From NCBI GenBank assembly GCA_945862315.1, contig CAMAXW010000026.1, positions 1-46,927 of the forward strand: 46,927 nt of DNA, written 5' to 3'. Positions 43,929-46,927 of this stretch are shown here, piece by piece. The notes beneath the pieces were generated by a model. The model had not been told where the DNA came from. It made no database searches and saw only the letters and a list, made by a program, of their open reading frames with translations. Position numbers and translations under genes: made by a program. Numbering within the stretch: position 1 is the stretch's first letter; each line of letters opens with the position of its first letter. The stretch is from Klebsiella pneumoniae. GTDB lineage: Bacteria; Pseudomonadota; Gammaproteobacteria; Ga0077536.

Positions 43929-46927
43929 ATGCCCGATCTCGACCCCGCTTATGCGGAACTGCACTGCCTAAGTAACTTCAGCTTTCTGGAAGGGGCTTCG
44001 CATCCCGAAGAACTGGTCCGACAGGCGTTCGCCTTAGGTTATACCGCGCTGGCCTTGACCGACGACTGCTCGCTGGCGGGGGTAGTGCGGGCCCATGTGG
44101 TGGCCAGCGAACTGGGTCTGAAGCTCATTATTGGGTCGCGTTTCACGCTGGAAGACGGCTTGCAGCTGCTGCTATTGGCGCCCGACGCGGCCGGCTATGC
44201 ACAGTTGTCGCGGCTTATTTCGGCTGCTCGTCGCCAGTGTGCCAAGGGTGCTTATCGACTCACGCGGGCGGATCTCACGGCGGTGGCCGGCAGCGTATTG
44301 GCGCTGTGGATACCGCCCTTGCTGCCGTTGGACGCCGACGCGCAGTGGCTGCGCCAGTGTTTTGGCGAACGCGCCTGGATCACCGTGGGGCGCTTTTACG
44401 AGGGCGCTGATCGGGCGCGTTACCAACGTTTGTGTCTGCTCTCGCAGGCCCATCATCTGCCGCTGGTGGCCACCGGTGATGTGCACCTGCACGCCCCAGC
44501 GCGGCGCGCCTTAGCCGATGTTCTGCAGGCTATCCGCTTGGCGCGACCGCTCGCCGCGATGGGTTTCGCCTTAGCCGGGAACAGCGAGCGCTATCTGCGC
44601 CCCCGTGCACGTTTGGGTGCGCTGTATCCCCCAGCATTGTTAGCAGAATCTCTGCGCATCGCCTCGCTGTGCAATTTTTCCCTGACCGAACTGCGTTACG
44701 CCTATCCGCGCGAACTGGTGCCCGAGGGCCGTACCGCTAGCGAACACTTGCGTGCGCTGACCGTGTTGGGGGCGGCACGGCGTTGGTCTGCGGGCACCGC
44801 GCCACGGGTGTTAGCGCAAATTGATCACGAACTGATACTCATCGCCGAGCTCGGGTACGAAGCGTTTTTTCTCACGGTGTACGATCTGGTGTGCTTTGCC
44901 CGGAGTCGCGAGATTTTGTGTCAAGGGCGCGGCTCGGCGGCAAATTCGGCGGTGTGCTATTGCTTGGGTATTACGGAAGTTGATCCCGCGCGCATGGAAA
45001 TGCTTTTTGAGCGTTTTATCTCGAAGGAACGCGGCGAACCGCCAGATATCGACGTGGATTTTGAGCACGACCGGCGCGAAGAAGTGCTCCAGTACGTTTA
45101 TCAAAAATATGGCCGGCAACGCGCGGCCTTAGCGGCCACGGTCATCTGCTACCGAGCGCGCAGCGCGATCCGCGATGTGGGCCGGGCGCTGGGTCTCGCG
45201 CCAGACCAAGTGGCACGCATTGCCGGCAAGCTCTATTGGTGGGACCAAGACACGGATCTGAGCGAACGCCTGCGCGAGGCCGGTTTTGATCCCGCACAGC
45301 CCGTGCTGCAGCGTTTGATGGCACTGGTCACGGAGTTAATCGGTTTTCCCCGGCATTTATCACAGCACGTCGGGGGCTTCATTATTTCTGACGGGCCGCT
45401 GGATGAACTGGTGCCGATCGAAAACGCCGCCATGCCCGATCGAACGGTCATCCAATGGGATAAGAGCGACCTCGATACGCTGGGTCTGCTGAAAGTCGAT
45501 TGCCTGTCCTTGGGCATGCTCTCGGCGATCCGGCGCGCCTTGGCGCTGGTGTCTGACTTCCGCGGCCGAGGTTTCACTCTGGCCGATGTACCGCCGGAGG
45601 ACCCCGCCACTTACGCCATGATCCAGCGCGCTGACACCGTGGGGGTGTTCCAAATTGAGTCGCGTGCGCAAATGGCCATGCTGCCCAGACTTAAACCCGC
45701 GTGTTACTACGATCTGGTAATCGAAGTCGCCATCATCCGGCCCGGCCCTATCCAAGGTGAGATGGTGCATCCCTATTTGCGCCGCCGGCGCGGTGAGGAG
45801 GCGGTGACCTATCCTAATGCGGCGGTCCGCAGCGTCTTGGAACGCACGCTCGGGATCCCGTTGTTTCAGGAGCAGGTGATTAAGCTTGCGATGGTGGCGG
45901 CGGGATTCTCGCCCGGTGAGGCGGACAATCTGCGGCGTTCGATGGCGGCATGGCGGCGCAACGGGAACTTGGAACATCTCCGCACCCGGCTCGTCGAAGG
46001 CATGCTGGCGCGCGGCTATGCCGAAGATTTTGCCGAGCGCATCTTCAAGCAGATTCAAGGCTTTGGCGAATACGGTTTTCCCGAGTCACACGCGGCAAGT
46101 TTTGCCTTGTTAGCCTATGTGTCGGCGTGGCTGAAATGCCACGAGCCGGCGGCTTTTGTCGCCGCTTTACTCAACAGCCAACCGATGGGTTTTTATGCCC
46201 CTGCGCAACTTTTACAGGATGCGCAGCGCCACGGGGTCGTTGTGCAGGCGGTCGATGTCAACGCCAGCGCAGTGGCTTGTACGCTGGAACCCACGAGTAA
46301 CCCACAAGAGCCTAGCGTGAGGATTGGTCTGGCGCTGGTGAAGGGACTGTCTCTGAGCGTCGCCGCACGGCTAGTCGCCGCGCGTGCGGCGGGTGTTTTT
46401 ACCGATATCCACGACCTCGCCCAGCGCGCCAGCTTGGGCCGTCGAGAGCTGCGGGTGTTGGCGGATGCCGGCGCGCTGGCGGGTCTGGCCGGCCATCGTC
46501 ACCGCGCCCATTGGGCGGCGTTAGGTTTAGAGGCGCCGCTGCCGGTGTTACCCCACGCGCGCCTTTTGGAGGCCAGCCCCTTGTTACGCCGCCCGACCGA
46601 GGGCGAAGACCTACTGGCGGATTACGCCCGTTTGGGCTTCACCTTGGGTCGTCATCCGCTGGAATTGTTGCGGGGGACCCTGACGCAACGGCGTTGCCAG
46701 ACTCTTTTTGAAGTCCAACACGCGCGCCCTGGCGAGCGGGTGGAGACCGCCGGCCTAGTGATTCTGCGGCAACGGCCGGGAACTGCCACCGGCGTGGTAT
46801 TCGTCACTTTGGAGGACGAAACCGGCACGCTTAATCTCATTGTGTGGGCGAGCTTGGCGCAGACCCAACGGCGCGAGCTATTGGGGGCCCGCTTGCTAGG
46901 GGTGCGCGGTAAGGTGCAGCGCGAAGA
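43929..46927 (+). CDS. dnaE2: Error-prone DNA polymerase DnaE2 (3' end outside the window)
   Basis: DnaE2 is the C-family polymerase of SOS mutagenesis and lesion bypass. The frame is open from ATG 43929 through the last base (999 codons), and usual length is about 1,020-1,080, so only a short tail is missing. The N-terminus is YAELHCLSNFSFLEGASHPE (8-27), the PHP-domain hallmark of DnaE2. The catalytic triad is in PPDIDVDFE (D373, D375, D377); a fingers motif QGRGSAANSAV precedes it. The C-terminal OB domain has ILRQRPGTATGVVFVTLEDE. GAGAGG (43915-43920) is the ribosome site. LexA-box control fits. imuA and imuB, usual partners, are not upstream; whether they follow is unseen. Confidence 0.94.
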   Translation, partial: MPDLDPAYAELHCLSNFSFLEGASHPEELVRQAFALGYTALALTDDCSLAGVVRAHVVASELGLKLIIGSRFTLEDGLQLLLLAPDAAGYAQLSRLISAARRQCAKGAYRLTRADLTAVAGSVLALWIPPLLPLDADAQWLRQCFGERAWITVGRFYEGADRARYQRLCLLSQAHHLPLVATGDVHLHAPARRALADVLQAIRLARPLAAMGFALAGNSERYLRPRARLGALYPPALLAESLRIASLCNFSLTELRYAYPRELVPEGRTASEHLRALTVLGAARRWSAGTAPRVLAQIDHELILIAELGYEAFFLTVYDLVCFARSREILCQGRGSAANSAVCYCLGITEVDPARMEMLFERFISKERGEPPDIDVDFEHDRREEVLQYVYQKYGRQRAALAATVICYRARSAIRDVGRALGLAPDQVARIAGKLYWWDQDTDLSERLREAGFDPAQPVLQRLMALVTELIGFPRHLSQHVGGFIISDGPLDELVPIENAAMPDRTVIQWDKSDLDTLGLLKVDCLSLGMLSAIRRALALVSDFRGRGFTLADVPPEDPATYAMIQRADTVGVFQIESRAQMAMLPRLKPACYYDLVIEVAIIRPGPIQGEMVHPYLRRRRGEEAVTYPNAAVRSVLERTLGIPLFQEQVIKLAMVAAGFSPGEADNLRRSMAAWRRNGNLEHLRTRLVEGMLARGYAEDFAERIFKQIQGFGEYGFPESHAASFALLAYVSAWLKCHEPAAFVAALLNSQPMGFYAPAQLLQDAQRHGVVVQAVDVNASAVACTLEPTSNPQEPSVRIGLALVKGLSLSVAARLVAARAAGVFTDIHDLAQRASLGRRELRVLADAGALAGLAGHRHRAHWAALGLEAPLPVLPHARLLEASPLLRRPTEGEDLLADYARLGFTLGRHPLELLRGTLTQRRCQTLFEVQHARPGERVETAGLVILRQRPGTATGVVFVTLEDETGTLNLIVWASLAQTQRRELLGARLLGVRGKVQRE

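Overview
The window is a typical stretch of chromosome from a GC-rich proteobacterium, most likely a gammaproteobacterium. The evidence is the order orn, nnr, tsaE, ami, mutL, miaA, hfq, hflX, hflK, hflC, DUF2065, hisZ, purA; the DUF2058 (YaiL), DarP (YjgA) and DUF3025 proteins; a 4.5S-type SRP RNA next to dnaX; and an E. coli-like LexA box. Genus cannot be read from the sequence. No rRNA, tRNA, CRISPR array, insertion sequence, phage gene or transposase was recognised.

Layout. (1) 1-6296, plus strand: the end of a core MetE-like methyltransferase, a GAF-domain protein, a ChaA-type cation/proton antiporter, three conserved small-protein genes (DUF3025, DUF2058, darP), a long GTP cyclohydrolase II, and an exported carboxymuconolactone-decarboxylase-fold protein. 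(2) 6548-11548, minus strand: an orphan propeller-like protein of visibly lower GC, and a two-gene molybdenum hydroxylase operon (FAD subunit, then a fused iron-sulfur plus molybdopterin subunit) behind a promoter bracketed by 11-bp direct repeats. (3) 12071-28886, plus strand: SRP RNA and a co-directional run of 17 housekeeping genes, dnaX to pdxH, for DNA replication and repair, RNA turnover and modification, metabolite repair, cell-wall cleavage, membrane protease control, histidine, purine and B6 metabolism. Many starts overlap the preceding stop. (4) 29072-38727: an acyl-CoA catabolism island with two acyl-CoA dehydrogenases, a LysR regulator, two short-chain dehydrogenases, an AMP-forming acyl-CoA ligase, an MFS exporter and a Nudix hydrolase of CoA-pyrophosphatase type. 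(5) 39300-41765: an MMPL/RND transporter followed by two near-identical intrinsic terminators about 190 bp apart. (6) 42066-43806, minus strand: an aromatic/aspartate aminotransferase and an unknown exported protein. (7) 43929 to the window end: dnaE2, an SOS error-prone DNA polymerase behind a LexA box and without imuA or imuB upstream.

The most notable points are an 18-copy Ala-Pro-Val-Thr minisatellite inside dnaX, the stand-alone LexA-controlled dnaE2 sharing its control region with an unknown exported protein, the operator-like repeats and a 37-bp palindrome before the molybdenum hydroxylase operon, a possible small RNA between the duplicated terminators, and the compositionally foreign propeller gene. 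I did not find a convincing wholly new multi-gene system; most of the window is conserved core genome.
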